Assembly: GCA_907163375.1 (NCBI GenBank)
Contig: CAJQUW010012461.1
Coordinates: forward strand, 124,001-188,000
Source of the DNA: Prostheceraeus crozeri
Lineage: Eukaryota; Platyhelminthes; Polycladida; Euryleptidae
DNA length: 64,000 nt
Direction: 5' to 3'
Part shown: piece after piece, positions 54,080 to 64,000 of the stretch
Layout of the letters: every line of letters starts with the position of its first letter
Numbering within the stretch: the first letter of the stretch is position 1
Position numbers and translations under genes: made by a program
The notes under the pieces: generated by a model
What the model saw: the letters and a program-made list of their open reading frames with translations, nothing else
Told to the model about the DNA's origin: nothing
Databases searched by the model: none

Positions 54080-56633
54080 GTAAGTGCTCCTTTTCCTAGC
54101 AGTGATACTGGTATTCAAGAAATATAGTGGAAGTTTTGGAGGGCTTGTAATATTATAAGGCTGACTTAATTATACTTCAGCGGTAGTCACTACTATGTTG
54201 ACTTGGTGGTACCTCCCGATACGGACAGACTCTAACCCTGGACCTTCTTCACTTCCGTACCGAAGTGCAGCTCTTAACTAGCTAAACTATCCTGCCACCT
54301 AGCTGGTGACATCAATCTGTAGTAACATGTACTATGTAATTGTACATTTAGGTTCATTTAGCAAGTGATTTTGTGGATTGTGCTATCACAAAGTAAGCAT
54401 TCAGCAATTTGATATAAATTTTATTGTCTTCAGGACATTGGGATTTCAATGGAAACACACTGATCACAAGTAATTACGTACGTCTCACGTTTAATCGTCA
54501 AAGTCAAGCTGGAGGCATCTGGTGTATGACAGTAAGTTGATATTTTTGATATATCTGCTTTTCATCCAATGTCTTGACTTAAGTTTTTCAGTTTGTGAAT
54601 GGTTGAAACAGCAGAGGCTTAATATAAAATTCTAATTTCTCATTCCCTTCTCATAATTCTTCCCTTTTCCTTCGTTGAATTTCGCATGAATAAACTGCAA
54701 GAAAGTCAAACAAATTACACTATTAATCTTTTGGAACAGTCATAATTCTCAAATTCACCTTCAACCTTGACCAGTGTCTTACATACTCGATACAGTCACG
54801 GTATCGTTTCAAAAAATGAGTTGCAAGCAGATTCAGACATGCCTGTTGGAAAAATTGTTGCTTCACCAATGAGAAATTGATAATCACGAACAAAACGGTG
54901 GGACGAAGCAATTTTGCATGCAAATGGCATGGTCTACTTTTGAGCAACGGAGACTCCACAGTTCACATATGAGAATTGAGGAATTTAGTTCCTCATGCTG
55001 TCACAATGTGATGCTTGATTTCACACAGGTTCAACGCGTAATTACACCTTGTACTTATTATCGAACAGTTCTCGTTACAATGTTCTCAGAGGGAAAGTGC
55101 TTCCATAATTTTGGAATCAGTCAAATCGAAGAAATATTTATCAGTAAAATGGAACTTTTCGTCAATATAATTTTGCTGCTGGGACTCTTTCGAATAAAAG
55201 CCTTACGAACGGATGGATCGAATGGATTGCTTCCTCCTAGGTTACCAGACCTGATAATATGTAGCTTTTTTTCTTTGAAGAGCTCTAAAAAGACGAATTC
55301 TTCAAGACGATTCCAAGAAATCTCCAACAACTGGGACGGCGAATCGAATCTGAAAGTTACCAATCCAATGTCAATGGCTGGCTGTCTCGATGTCGAAATG
55401 ATATTTTAACGCACCTTGCTCCTGGCATCACCATGAAAAATGGCTTGCCGGCTGGGAATCGAGCCCAGTCAACGAACGGCTAACGCGGCGTGAAGATCAC
55501 CAAGACCAGCGAACCACACGCTCCACGATCGTGTCAGAAAGCATTGAATTGTAAAATCGATTCTCCGAGGCCGCCTGGAAGCTGTTCCTATTGAATCAGA
55601 AATGATGATTTTTTATAACAAGCATGTTCGAATCTGCTTGCAACACATTCTTGAAATGATGCCGTGACTGTATCGAGTATGTAAGACGGTGGTCAAGTTC
55701 AAGCCCAAATTGAGAATTGTGACTGCTCTGAAATCTTGATAGTGTAACTTGATTGACTTTGTTGCAGTTATTCTTCATATGAAATTCATCGAAAGAGAAA
55801 GGAAAGAAATCTATGTTTTATAGTAGCAATATTTATTGTTGCATCAGAATTCATTGTTGGCGTTAGAAAATGATGGTATTTATACGATAAAGAAGTCAAT
55901 GACAAGTATCAAGCACATGTATATAAGTTGGTTACTCCATCTACATTAAAAGCATGAAATATAAATTCAAGATTGATTTCATATCCTTTACACACGTTCA
56001 AAAATGATGCTCTTTTTTAAAGAGTTAAGAAACATTTATTGGAATTGGATGCGGTGGCTCAGTTTTGGTAAACTCTTATTTGTAATCGGATTTATGTGTT
56101 TTAAATGGTTGATAATGCATCAGATACTGTATGATATTTCTCTTATCATGATAATAGTATGGAAACAGAATAGATTGAGTTAATGTTGGCTTGTAACCAT
56201 GTTCATATTGCGATCAGACATCAGATCTACAAGTTGTCCGGTTATCTTTTGCACTTGAGCAAATGTTTAACTATGAAATTTTTTATTGCGCCAGCCGAAG
56301 CGGTAGCGAAACGTTGCGCAGCAAGTTGTATAAACTTATTTTAATACATTTTCGGTCGAAAAAGTTGGTTTTTCTGACTTATATTTAATCTGTTCTGCCG
56401 ACCGATGGCCAAAAACCCAAAAATAGCTATGAAATCATAAATAAAATTTTCTTGCAGTGTGCGACAATAAGATCATGCATGCCTGTCTAAGATAAACAAA
56501 TGATATCTCTCATTTCAGCCGGTCGATATTCCGGATTGGGAGGCTCACATACATTTCAAAATCCATGGCAATGATGGTTTGCTCTTTGGTGATGGATTAG
56601 CTTTCTGGTACGCACAGAAACCTATGGAGCAGG
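53962..56633 (+). CDS. LMAN2: L-type lectin of the VIP36/LMAN2 family, 5' part of gene
   Basis: Three exons (53962-54079, 54434-54531, 56519-56633) join in frame. A signal peptide (MNFSHIFSVLILMMDCALS) is followed by the start of the L-type lectin domain: YLKKELSLTKPYTG, HWDFNGNTLITSNYVRLTFN, then DWEAHIHFKIHG and GDGLAFWYAQKP. LMAN2 and LMAN2L share YLKREHSL.KPY.G, DWE.HVHFK.HG and GDG.A.WYT. These proteins are membrane-bound cargo receptors of the early secretory pathway that bind high-mannose glycans on newly made glycoproteins. About 100 of an expected 350 residues are present; the remaining lectin domain, transmembrane helix and cytosolic tail should lie beyond the 7.4 kb of intron that fills the right edge. 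An in-frame ATG at 53941 is an alternative start if the upstream ttttcag is not an acceptor. LMAN2L is an equal possibility. Confidence 0.83.
54182..54305 (-). mobile_element. tRNA-derived SINE
   Basis: On the minus strand, ggtggcaggatagtttagct and agttaagagc form a tRNA-like box A, and tccagggttagagtctgtcc a box B, about 30 bases apart, closing with tatcgggaggtaccacc. The acceptor-stem-like ends (ggtgg and ccacc) pair. It lies in the first lectin intron. A real tRNA is unlikely because the anticodon arm is not well formed. Confidence 0.6.
54434..54531 (+). CDS. LMAN2: Lectin gene exon 2
   Basis: 98 bases, acceptor tgtcttcag, donor GTAAGT, phase 1 in and 0 out. Encodes HWDFNGNTLITSNYVRLTFN and GGIWCMT, the second block of the lectin domain. 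Confidence 0.85.
54695..55767. mobile_element. Foldback arms around a mariner-type transposase relic
   Basis: Arms of about 147 bases (54695-54842 and 55622-55767) are inverted copies, for example tgactgtatcgagtatgtaa in the right arm. Between them, plus-strand frames near 55040-55440 include LPPRLPDLIICSFFSLK, which resembles the PxSPDLxxxDFFL block holding the third catalytic Asp of Tc1/mariner-type transposases. A SINE sits inside at 55445-55545. The element is old and broken. Confidence 0.5.
55445..55545 (-). mobile_element. tRNA-derived SINE
   Basis: On the minus strand, gcgtgtggttcgctggtctt has box A character and gggctcgattcccagcc is an almost perfect box B, 40 bases apart. The tail runs on as ggcaagccatttttcatgg. 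It lies inside the foldback at 54695-55767. Confidence 0.6.
56519..56633 (+). CDS. LMAN2: Lectin gene exon 3
   Basis: 115 bases, acceptor ctcatttcag, donor GTACGT, phase 0 in and 1 out. Encodes PVDIPDWEAHIHFKIHG and GDGLAFWYAQKPMEQ; the GDGxAxWY block carries an Asp that contributes to sugar and calcium binding in this family. Confidence 0.87.
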
Positions 56634-56705
56634 GTACGTTGACTTTGTGAGAATAGACAATGTCCGGTTTTAACCCTCATACTTAATGATTAGGCTATAT
56701 ACACG

Positions 56706-58750
56706 CAGCGTTTCCAAAAGTGATCGCGCAGCTGCGCGGTTTTGCCGATTTCTGCGCGGAAGCGCGGAAAATTGAGAAGCTGCGCGGAATTTTGATGTCA
56801 CAATCATTTTTCAGTTTTAAGTATGTTTTGAAACTTAGTGTGGTGCTTTTCACAGAAATCATTTCAAATTAGACATTGTTCACCTAATGTACAGCATCTG
56901 TAGTACATTTGATAGAGCACATTTTTTGTTAGATAAAATAAAAGAAATGTACAAATTTTCGTGGACTTATCAGGTCCGCTTCATCAGGTTGCAGTGGTAA
57001 AACTGAAGTCAAACCAAAAGAGAGAACGATATACGTGCGTATATTAGGTAAATGCATTTCCCATCGGTTCATCGCACTTTGTGATTGCTGTGTATGGAAG
57101 GTCTCAGCGAATAATCGCGGGCGCCAATTCGTCTGCCTTGTGATGACGTGCGCCCTCGACTAATCAATAGCGTGATTCCTCTCGATCGAATGCTCTGCAA
57201 GGGCTAATTTCTGCAGTTGAAAAAGAAAAAAGCTTCTGCAGCATTATTTCAATAATAGATGGGAACCAAATTAGGATAATTTATCTTTTCTACTCATAAG
57301 ATTGTAAAATGACTGCGAATCAAGATATATTTGCCCTTCTGCTTGAAAACTTACTTATGCTTAAAACTTACTTCAAATCACGCTTTGTTTGACTCTGCAT
57401 CATATTAGGCCCACCTAGTGCTGGGGAGAATAAGTAAACCATTCAAGTACCATAAGTATCACTTTTGGCCCTTCAGATGGTCCATTTTTTTCTATACCGC
57501 ACTGTAAATGGATTCTATTGTTTTTTCATTTTGAATGTGAGCTGTCGCGTGAAAATCATTATTTTGCAGGTTTTTGAGAAACTTTACAGTGGAATCATCT
57601 CATCACCTCTTCATATCCCTATATCAGATCAATCGACAGCGGCAGGAATTCCTGTAGCACTTGGACACTCGGCACCCAGGAGCTTCTATGCAAAGGATGT
57701 TCTGTTGTGTAATGTTGTACTCTGTTTCTCTGATGAAGTTGATGAAATGCAAAAGAGAAGGCCAATCTCAGATGACATTAGATGGATATACACAAGTCAA
57801 AGCATGCAGTATCTGAAGCAAAAGGAAAAGGAGCGCATTGAAGCAGAAAAAAAGAAAGAGGAAGATCTGAAAGCCAGGGAGAAAGAAATGGAAAGAGAAA
57901 GAGTCAGGCAAGAAAAGGAATCCGCAGAGAAACTCGCCGAGAGTAAGCGGAAAACATGAAAGCATGAAAACATAAGCGGCAAGAGGCTTATGCTAGAAGC
58001 ACAGTCGATAACAGATGCAGCTCCCGTGTCATCGAGAAAAGATAAGTCCAAAAGAAAGTTGAAGAGAACTTTGCCTTCGACCGAACCACTGATGGATGCG
58101 AGGCGTCATAGACAATGATAAGACACTTGGTGCTGACTATTTTCTCGTCATCCTCAATTCAAGTTGTTACAAATTCAGTAGATGAATACAATTTTTCTTA
58201 AAAAAGATTTATTTTTCTGTCAATATGTACATCTACATTCAGATAAGCTATATGTCCTTCACACTCAGTTACCGTGAAATGTAGTAAAACGTGGACCATG
58301 AGGCCATTTTTGAATTTTTTTGCAATAATTATCATGAAGACCTTTTGTTGTAGTCACATTCCCATGCCACTTGACTCGAGAGATATTGGTACCGGAATAG
58401 TTTCTTGTTCATTTTGTTTTGTGAAATCTTTGATTATTACTGAAAATACAGTACCTACTACACTACGCTTTGTTTATAGTTACCTACTAGTGTTACTAGT
58501 TACAATATGTTGACCCTATTGATAGAAACAGTTATAGTGACCCAATCAGGTTCCATCGAAAGTCCTACTTAAGATTGAAAGTAAAAGTTGCACATCACCA
58601 TGTAGGATTCATTTTTGAATATGCAAGAAAATGAAATCCAGAAAATCACAAATATGGTCTTAAAACTGCAATGTAAAGGGAGTTAGGGTCCATCTGCGCG
58701 GATTTACTTGGCGTGCGCGGATTCTCAGAGATTTTACTTTGGAAACGCTG
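56706..58750 (+). mobile_element. hAT-like element with coiled-coil reading frame
   Basis: The ends are CAGCGTTTCCAAAAG (56706) and TTACTTTGGAAACGCTG (58750); inside both are repeats of tgcgcgg. A perfect 6-bp direct repeat TACACG flanks it (56700-56705 and 58751-58756); the 8 bases read tatacacg and tacacgta, so either a 6-bp duplication or an imperfect 8-bp one. It lies in the lectin intron after exon 3. The only substantial frame is at 57570-58117. Confidence 0.65.
57570..58117 (+). pseudogene. Unassigned coiled-coil protein carried by the hAT-like element
   Basis: After an acceptor-like attttgcag the frame runs VFEKLYSGIISSPLHIPISD, then SFYAKDVLLCNVVLCFSDEV and a long Lys/Glu/Arg coiled coil (QYLKQKEKERIEAEKKKEED). 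One in-frame TGA at 57957 is followed by a basic tail (SRKDKSKRKLKRTLPSTE) in the same frame to 58117. No transposase or zinc-finger motif is visible. It may be an accessory protein of the element or a captured exon; the open upstream frame from 57465 adds 35 codons without a plausible start context. Confidence 0.5.
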
Positions 58751-59074
58751 TACACGTATAACCCCAAATCCATGGTGTTAGTATTCCCATTCAGTCGTGT
58801 TTGCTTAAGATTCATAGACTCACTGAATTTCCAGTGGTTCATTACTAACCTCCTGAGGGTATGCCCTAGGAATCATGATGACATGATTCGATAGGATTTT
58901 CATAAGGGATGAAATCTTATCCAGAATTGAATAAGCATTTCACGAGGAAGAGAAGGTCCTTCACAATGGACATTCCTAAAGTGAACCCAGCTATGTGATT
59001 GACAATTGACAATATCCTTTTGATTTTGAATAGCATAACAGTGAATATAAACCGTATGTGGTATATGTGTGATT

Positions 59075-60272
59075 CAGGGTGATTCAGTTCAGCCCGCCGG
59101 TATTGAAACAGATGTTGTTAACAGATATACAAAAGAGCCGTGAGCAGGAGGTGCTTAGGATTCATTATTTGAAAATAAGGTTGATACCTCCAGATAAAGA
59201 AATAAGGCCAATTTTTTTCGAAATTATACGTTTATTACCTAATAAAATAAACGTCTAATCGACCTTGAGGATTTTCGTTCAGCAGTGTTCTTGTTCCGGA
59301 GCTCCGTCTTGTTGGTAGATCAATGTCTGTTTGCTCCGAAAAAAAGGAATCACTGTTTCTTGAAGAAGATCACATTATTTTTCAGTAGTTGCTGTCCCAT
59401 CGATGACTTCATGCACAATACTATAGTCAAAAGTAATCATCGCCCGAAAACCAATTGGAGATTTGAGGGGTTTTCACATAGGCCTCGCATAGATCGCAAG
59501 TCACATAGGCCTAGGGTTTTCCGTCGCATGATAAAAACTACTCTGCCGACTGACTTGGCCATTTAAATGAAGAACAGCTTTATCAGTAAAGGCAAACTTT
59601 CGATAAAAGCTAGAATTTTCGTTGTTCTTCAGCAAAACATTGCGGCAGAAGTTCAACCGAGGATCAAAATCCACATCCATTGAACAGTTCTTGCACTTCA
59701 CTAAATGTGAAAGGTTTTATTTTATTCTTGCACAATACTCAATGCACCAATGATTGCGACGCGTCGAGCTGCGCCGCAACTATCCGCTGTGAAGTAGGGA
59801 GTCTACATGGATTGTCTCTAAACACTTCCAACAATTTCTGCTTCTTTTTCATTAGAAAGTCGACTCTTGACAGGACCACCCGAATGGTTCATCGGGAACA
59901 CAGAGTTTGCTCCAATCTCGAATGGTTCTCGCAGGTGGTGACTCTCTCTTCTCAGTGTTTTCATTGAACGCTCTTCCTGTTGATTCGCAATTATCAAATG
60001 CAATAGAACATGATGCAGCATAAGCGTTATCTTCGTAACTGAAGTAAAGATAATTCAACTTGCATCGATAAAAATCAAATTTGTTCGGAATTGTGAAGGA
60101 ATGCTTAACTGCTTACTTGAGGCAGGTGCCAATGGTAATGACAATTTAAAATATACAAAATCGACTTCTTAATACATAGATAAATAAGTTGAACTTCATG
60201 AACATCGATTTTTTGCTTAGATATCGACTAACCACCTATATCAGTAACGGCGGGCTGAACTGAATCACCCTG
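59075..60272 (-). mobile_element. Degenerate mariner-type transposon
   Basis: The ends are CAGGGTGATTCAGTTCAGCC (59075) and GGCTGAACTGAATCACCCTG (60272), about 25 bases inverted; TA follows on the right, while the left flank reads tt. Minus-strand frames include FAFTDKAVLHLNGQVSRQS and ENPRPM, matching the F(S/T)DEAHFHLNGxVNRQN...ENP block around the first catalytic Asp of one mariner-related group, and LKTLRRESHH-type N-terminal scraps. Several stops and frame shifts make it inactive. Length is close to a full mariner. Confidence 0.7.
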
Positions 60273-60273
60273 T

Positions 60274-60605
60274 ATATATAGTCAGTATGCGGATGACATC
60301 ATCATATTCCTTTCAACGATGATGGGGCTATTTTTTGGCATGACATCAACTCTGGAGATTCCAAAGAGCAAGCCGCTGAATTTCCTCGATAAAACTATTT
60401 CTGTAAATGAAAATGTACCGTATGAAATGCATAAAATCCCTCTCACTCCACTGTCACGTTCGACAAACATATCAAACTTTCCACAGTTTTTGAGAAGTAA
60501 TTTTGTTAACAATAGCTTTAAATTCATCAGTGACCGCTGCAGCGATGGGCAAATGAAAATGGAACGTTTTGACATGTTGGAAGAAACTCTGATGCATAAT
60601 TATTA
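60274..60605 (+). pseudogene. Reverse transcriptase fragment (Penelope-like or LINE)
   Basis: The plus strand begins QYADDIIIFLSTM, the RT catalytic YADD block, then after a probable internal deletion SKPLNFLDKTISVNENVPYE and HKIPLTPLSRSTNISNFP. NFLDxTI followed by Y..(R)K.P..T is the palm-thumb boundary seen in Penelope-like and some LINE RTs. The fragment starts exactly beside the mariner's right end, so the mariner may have inserted into it. It is dead. Confidence 0.55.
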
Positions 60606-60845
60606 ATATTATGTGAAGAAATAGATAATTCAGTGATTTTTCTTATTTCTTAGTTGGACAGCGAAATTCAACACCTTGTTCTTGCTAATATTCAACTTGA
60701 GATACACAGTGCGATTTTGGATTATGTTACGACATTTTCTGTCCTCAGCGTTGATTGGCAAAAGACCCTGCTGTTCGCACATATAGGTAGCGAACGAAGC
60801 CACGAACTTCGTGCTTGACCTGATTGCTCCCTATTTAATTTCTGG

Positions 60846-61390
60846 ATGCCGCATTACCGGCGACGGCGCTTCAGTAACCTTGAAGTTGCTACAAGGCCAT
60901 TGAATCACGATCCTGAGCCTTTGGGTACAACCACGGTACAACTGACGAATGCAGAAGAAATGAAGCAGGAGTGGATGTCATATGCCAAATGTGCAAAAAG
61001 AACACAATTAGAAATAGAACACAGCGCTTGCCTATCGTTCACTTCACAAATCGTTCACGATATCACCGGTGTGAACATAATTGTGCTATCTTCGCTATCT
61101 GTAATCGTGAATGCGAAGAGGGCAATGTGCGAGGTAGACATCCTGTAGAATTCGGCGGCTAGTGATTATGCATCAAAAAGCCTGTCAATAGCGCTGTTAG
61201 AATGTCCACCAATACTTCAGCAATTAAAAGGTTCCGCTGGATACAGGACCCGGAAAGACAGCTGCCTCCTATGACAGATGATATTTCAGCCCGATGTACT
61301 ATTTGCATAACAGAGATGCGTTATCCAGTGCAGCGTGACTGCTACTATAAGTGTTGGTGTTGCTTGTGGCAGGGTTCCCGTGACCCTTGA
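60846..61390 (+). pseudogene. Cys-rich, RING-like coding scraps, unassigned
   Basis: Two plus-strand frames look protein-derived: DVICQMCKKNTIRNRTQRLP with HRCEHNCAIFAICNRECEEG (about 60971-61160), and DDISARCTICITEMRYPVQR then DCYYKCWCC (about 61280-61370). The latter resembles the first half of a RING finger (C-x2-C...PVQ...C...C-x2-C). It is cut off by a hAT-type element at 61370. Decayed transposon zinc fingers are equally possible. Confidence 0.35.
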
Positions 61391-62122
61391 AAACCCTTGA
61401 ATTTTGATGAAGTCATCAACTTAAATATTTTTCATGTTATTATTCCATGTATGATTTACGATTACCTAGCTTTCTTCTGATTGGTAATTATCTACGAGCC
61501 GTATTTTGTTTTCCGTCAAAGTTGCTGCGAGTTTAATCATAAAATTTTTTATCAATTTCTTTGTTCATGAAAATTGTTAATCCAGAACTGTATTTTTATG
61601 ATCCGAGAATTTTTTTAGAGTTTATTGAAAGTTGTCACCACTGAGATATTTTTGCACAATCATTCACATGTATTAACACTAGCATAAGTCAAAATAGTTT
61701 TCTCATTAGGGTGCAGGGATTATGTATTTATATGCCCCTATATATTAATGCAATTCCGTATGTATTTTGTGTTCTAAGTGACCAAATAACGTGATAACAC
61801 ATTTTGCTTTATTAACCTATAATTGTCCCGTATGTTATCTGTCGCCGTCAAGTTGGCTTTGACGTCTATCCAGTATGACACATCTTCTGTCGGAGCGGCT
61901 ATGGGCTGCCTCATAGATATCTAACTGAATGTTAGTAGTCTTTAGTCATATTTCAATTGATTTTCTACTAATTTTGAAATTAAGAAATAATCTATTTAAT
62001 CATGTGTAATATATTTCAACACTTGTATGTAAGAAATCTCAAATTCATGTGACACCTGAAAATCATCGATTTTGCCCTTGAAAACCCTTGAAATTTTTGT
62101 TCGAAAAGCCGCGGGAACCCTG
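61370..62122. mobile_element. 753-bp non-autonomous hAT-type element
   Basis: The ends are CAGGGTTCCCGTGACCCTTG (61370) and a right end reading inward CAGGGTTCCCGCGGCTTTTC (62122); near both lies cccttgaaaacccttgaa. CAGGGTTCCCG ends are common among hAT MITEs. The flanks share ttgtg(g/a), so the duplication is partly eroded. No frame of note inside. Confidence 0.7.
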
Positions 62123-64000
62123 TTGTGAACTTAACTATTAATACGTGAATATTGTTCACTGTAATTCCTAGTAGATGTTAGAGTACTTCAATATCCTATT
62201 TGGATTTATTTTAGCGATTTAAAATTATTGTTTTTATTATTTGACGTGGTGATCACCACCCTTGGGATTTACGTAAAAAGTCAGACATCGGGGAGCTAAG
62301 GGTTAAACGTAGTAACCGAAAAACTAACAACAGTCACAAAAAGGAAAAGAAAAATATACAAGTCCGCGCGTTGACTTATTATGACAGTGCTATCAGGAAA
62401 TCAGATTATTGTGCGCACACTGATGATCCGCCTATCAGATAAGTATCTAAACCAGGCAAACAATTGAAACATGTCCTGTATGACTCCAAAACTAACAATT
62501 GCTCTTGAGCGACTTGTAGAGACAACAGCATTAATTGTAGTACTAAGCACGTGATCTACAAGTTAACTTGTGATTACAAATCGCGATTTCAGAATCAGTT
62601 TTCTGGAATGCTCCACCCACTCTTTCTGGAAGAATGAACAACAAATACAAAGAAACACAAACACAAAGAAATTTGACTTTCATGACTTCTTCATATTCAT
62701 CACAATGATCACTTACCTTATTATTATTGACAACCTTTCTGCAGAATTCATTTACGAACAAATCATAATCTGAATGCATCAAGAAATAAGTTCCGAGTAT
62801 TAATCACAATCATGAAATGTGTTGTCAGCTGCTGATATATAACTAGAACCTTCCTTCCCGCACCTAAGAACGAGGTGTTCGAAACGTCGTTACTGCATTA
62901 CATTGACTTTTACTTATATTTTTACCAAATACAATGTGGGGTGGAAGCTGAATTTTTTCATAAAAGGAAACGTCATTCGTTTGATTTTTTGTTGATATTG
63001 ACTAAATATGCTATTTAGTCAAAACATTTTCAAACACTCGGTTGATGTGTCAATTTATTTAAAAGTTATATAAAAGAATGTTCGCAACCCAAAAACTTCA
63101 ATTAAAGTATGAATTTCAGGTCAAGTTAACTTTATTGATTCACAATAGTAGCGGTGAAACATTACAAATATAAAATTTGATTTTTCCAAGAATTTTTCGA
63201 TTTTTGTGGTCATTTGATGACTATCCTATTTTATCCCTAATAAACATGAGCACTAATTTTTTAGCACAACACTACTTGTAACAGCATTGGGCCAGATATT
63301 CTTCTTTGTACCTCCAAAACTTACTTATTCAAACTACAGACTGTATTTGTTATTTCGGATCCTCATTTGTGCCATGTATTCATGGACTTAATTCAGATTT
63401 TCCGCGAAAACTTGCCTGTTTGGCAACATCTTTGCATTGAACTTCATTATTAGCTGCAGCAGATTTTTTTATTTGTCTATAGCAAATCATTTGTAAACAG
63501 CATTTAATTCTGAAAATTTGTCCAATAAATTTCGGACCATCCTTTTACGGACGCCTTCATATTTTTCTCTTTTTTGCGAAAAGCGACTCGGTATAGTACA
63601 ATTAAAAATTTTATACCTATTTTGAGGCGTTTTTCGCATAAAAGGAAAAATAGTAGAATAAAAAGTATGGCCAAGTATCCAAAACAGACCCTTTTGTACC
63701 CTTTACACAGACCATTTAGCTTATCATTGTAATCATATGCAATTGTGTGATAGCGTACTCTTAGAATATGATACAAAAAACAGAAAAACCCGGGTGTTTG
63801 AAGAACATATGCCTACAAATATGATACACGAAGTATAAGGAAGCATCCACTAAAGAGCAGATATCAGATGGTCAACGATTTGACTAACAGGCTTGTACTT
63901 GCCATTTACATACGTACGTATGTCTTCTGCGCTTATTCAATAATGCCCTTCAATTATAGGACCTGTTTTCGGCAATAGCGACTTCTTCAAAGGGATGGCT
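62123..64000. other. Right-edge intron sequence of the lectin gene
   Basis: No fourth lectin exon (expected to encode a PVFG...DTY block) was found up to 64000. The sequence is AT-rich; tgttcgaaacgtcg near 62880 is the only motif that resembles a known repeat end. Nothing else supported. Confidence 0.3.

Noticed and set aside
56940-57000. Minus-strand CTGATGA...CACGAAA resembling a hammerhead ribozyme core
   Set aside because: A short stem II can form, but no stem III and no cleavage-site partner pair with the flanks, so the fold does not close.
57465-57959. Fourth exon of the lectin gene
   Set aside because: The sequence has no lectin-domain similarity, the phase is wrong for exon 3, and it lies inside a hAT-like element.

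Overview
The window is AT-rich, intron-rich animal DNA, most likely from a marine invertebrate. Genes have short exons in kilobase introns with canonical GT-AG borders. The introns are packed with DNA transposons, non-LTR retroelements and tRNA-derived SINEs. Short motifs built on aggcctacatgt, seen throughout, are common in echinoderm and hemichordate DNA, so a deuterostome is my first guess, held weakly. No prokaryotic features, CRISPR arrays or rRNA genes were seen, and I recognise no LTR retroelement or virus-derived element.

Two host genes can be built. The first fills positions 1359 to 37796 on the minus strand: 17 exons join in one uninterrupted frame with matching splice phases into a 1121-residue all-helical protein with ARM/HEAT-solenoid character that I cannot place in a named family. 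Its introns carry a piggyBac-type element, an RTE-like LINE fragment broken by a hAT element, hAT and pogo MITEs, a Penelope-like fragment with a GIY-YIG domain, several large foldbacks, and in an 11.5 kb intron a mariner split by a 4.1 kb RT element. The second gene starts near 53962 on the plus strand and leaves the window at the right: three exons encode a signal peptide and the first part of the carbohydrate-recognition domain of a VIP36/LMAN2-type L-type lectin.

Between them (37.8 to 53.9 kb) lies transposon territory. It holds a mariner with an intact transposase and 140-bp terminal inverted repeats (38437 to 40174), a remnant with a conserved HGKGP motif (about 40.4 to 40.9 kb), a palindromic MITE, and a two-gene PIF/Harbinger element (48823 to 52372) whose Myb-like gene is interrupted by a 1.5 kb hAT-like insertion. 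The right-hand introns hold two SINEs, a foldback over a mariner relic, a 2.0 kb hAT-like element with a coiled-coil reading frame, a degenerate mariner, a reverse transcriptase fragment and a 753-bp hAT-type MITE.

The strongest structural observations are nested insertions that can be checked in the sequence: direct target duplications flank the inserts and the interrupted reading frame resumes across them. All family names are from motif recognition by eye; no search was run.
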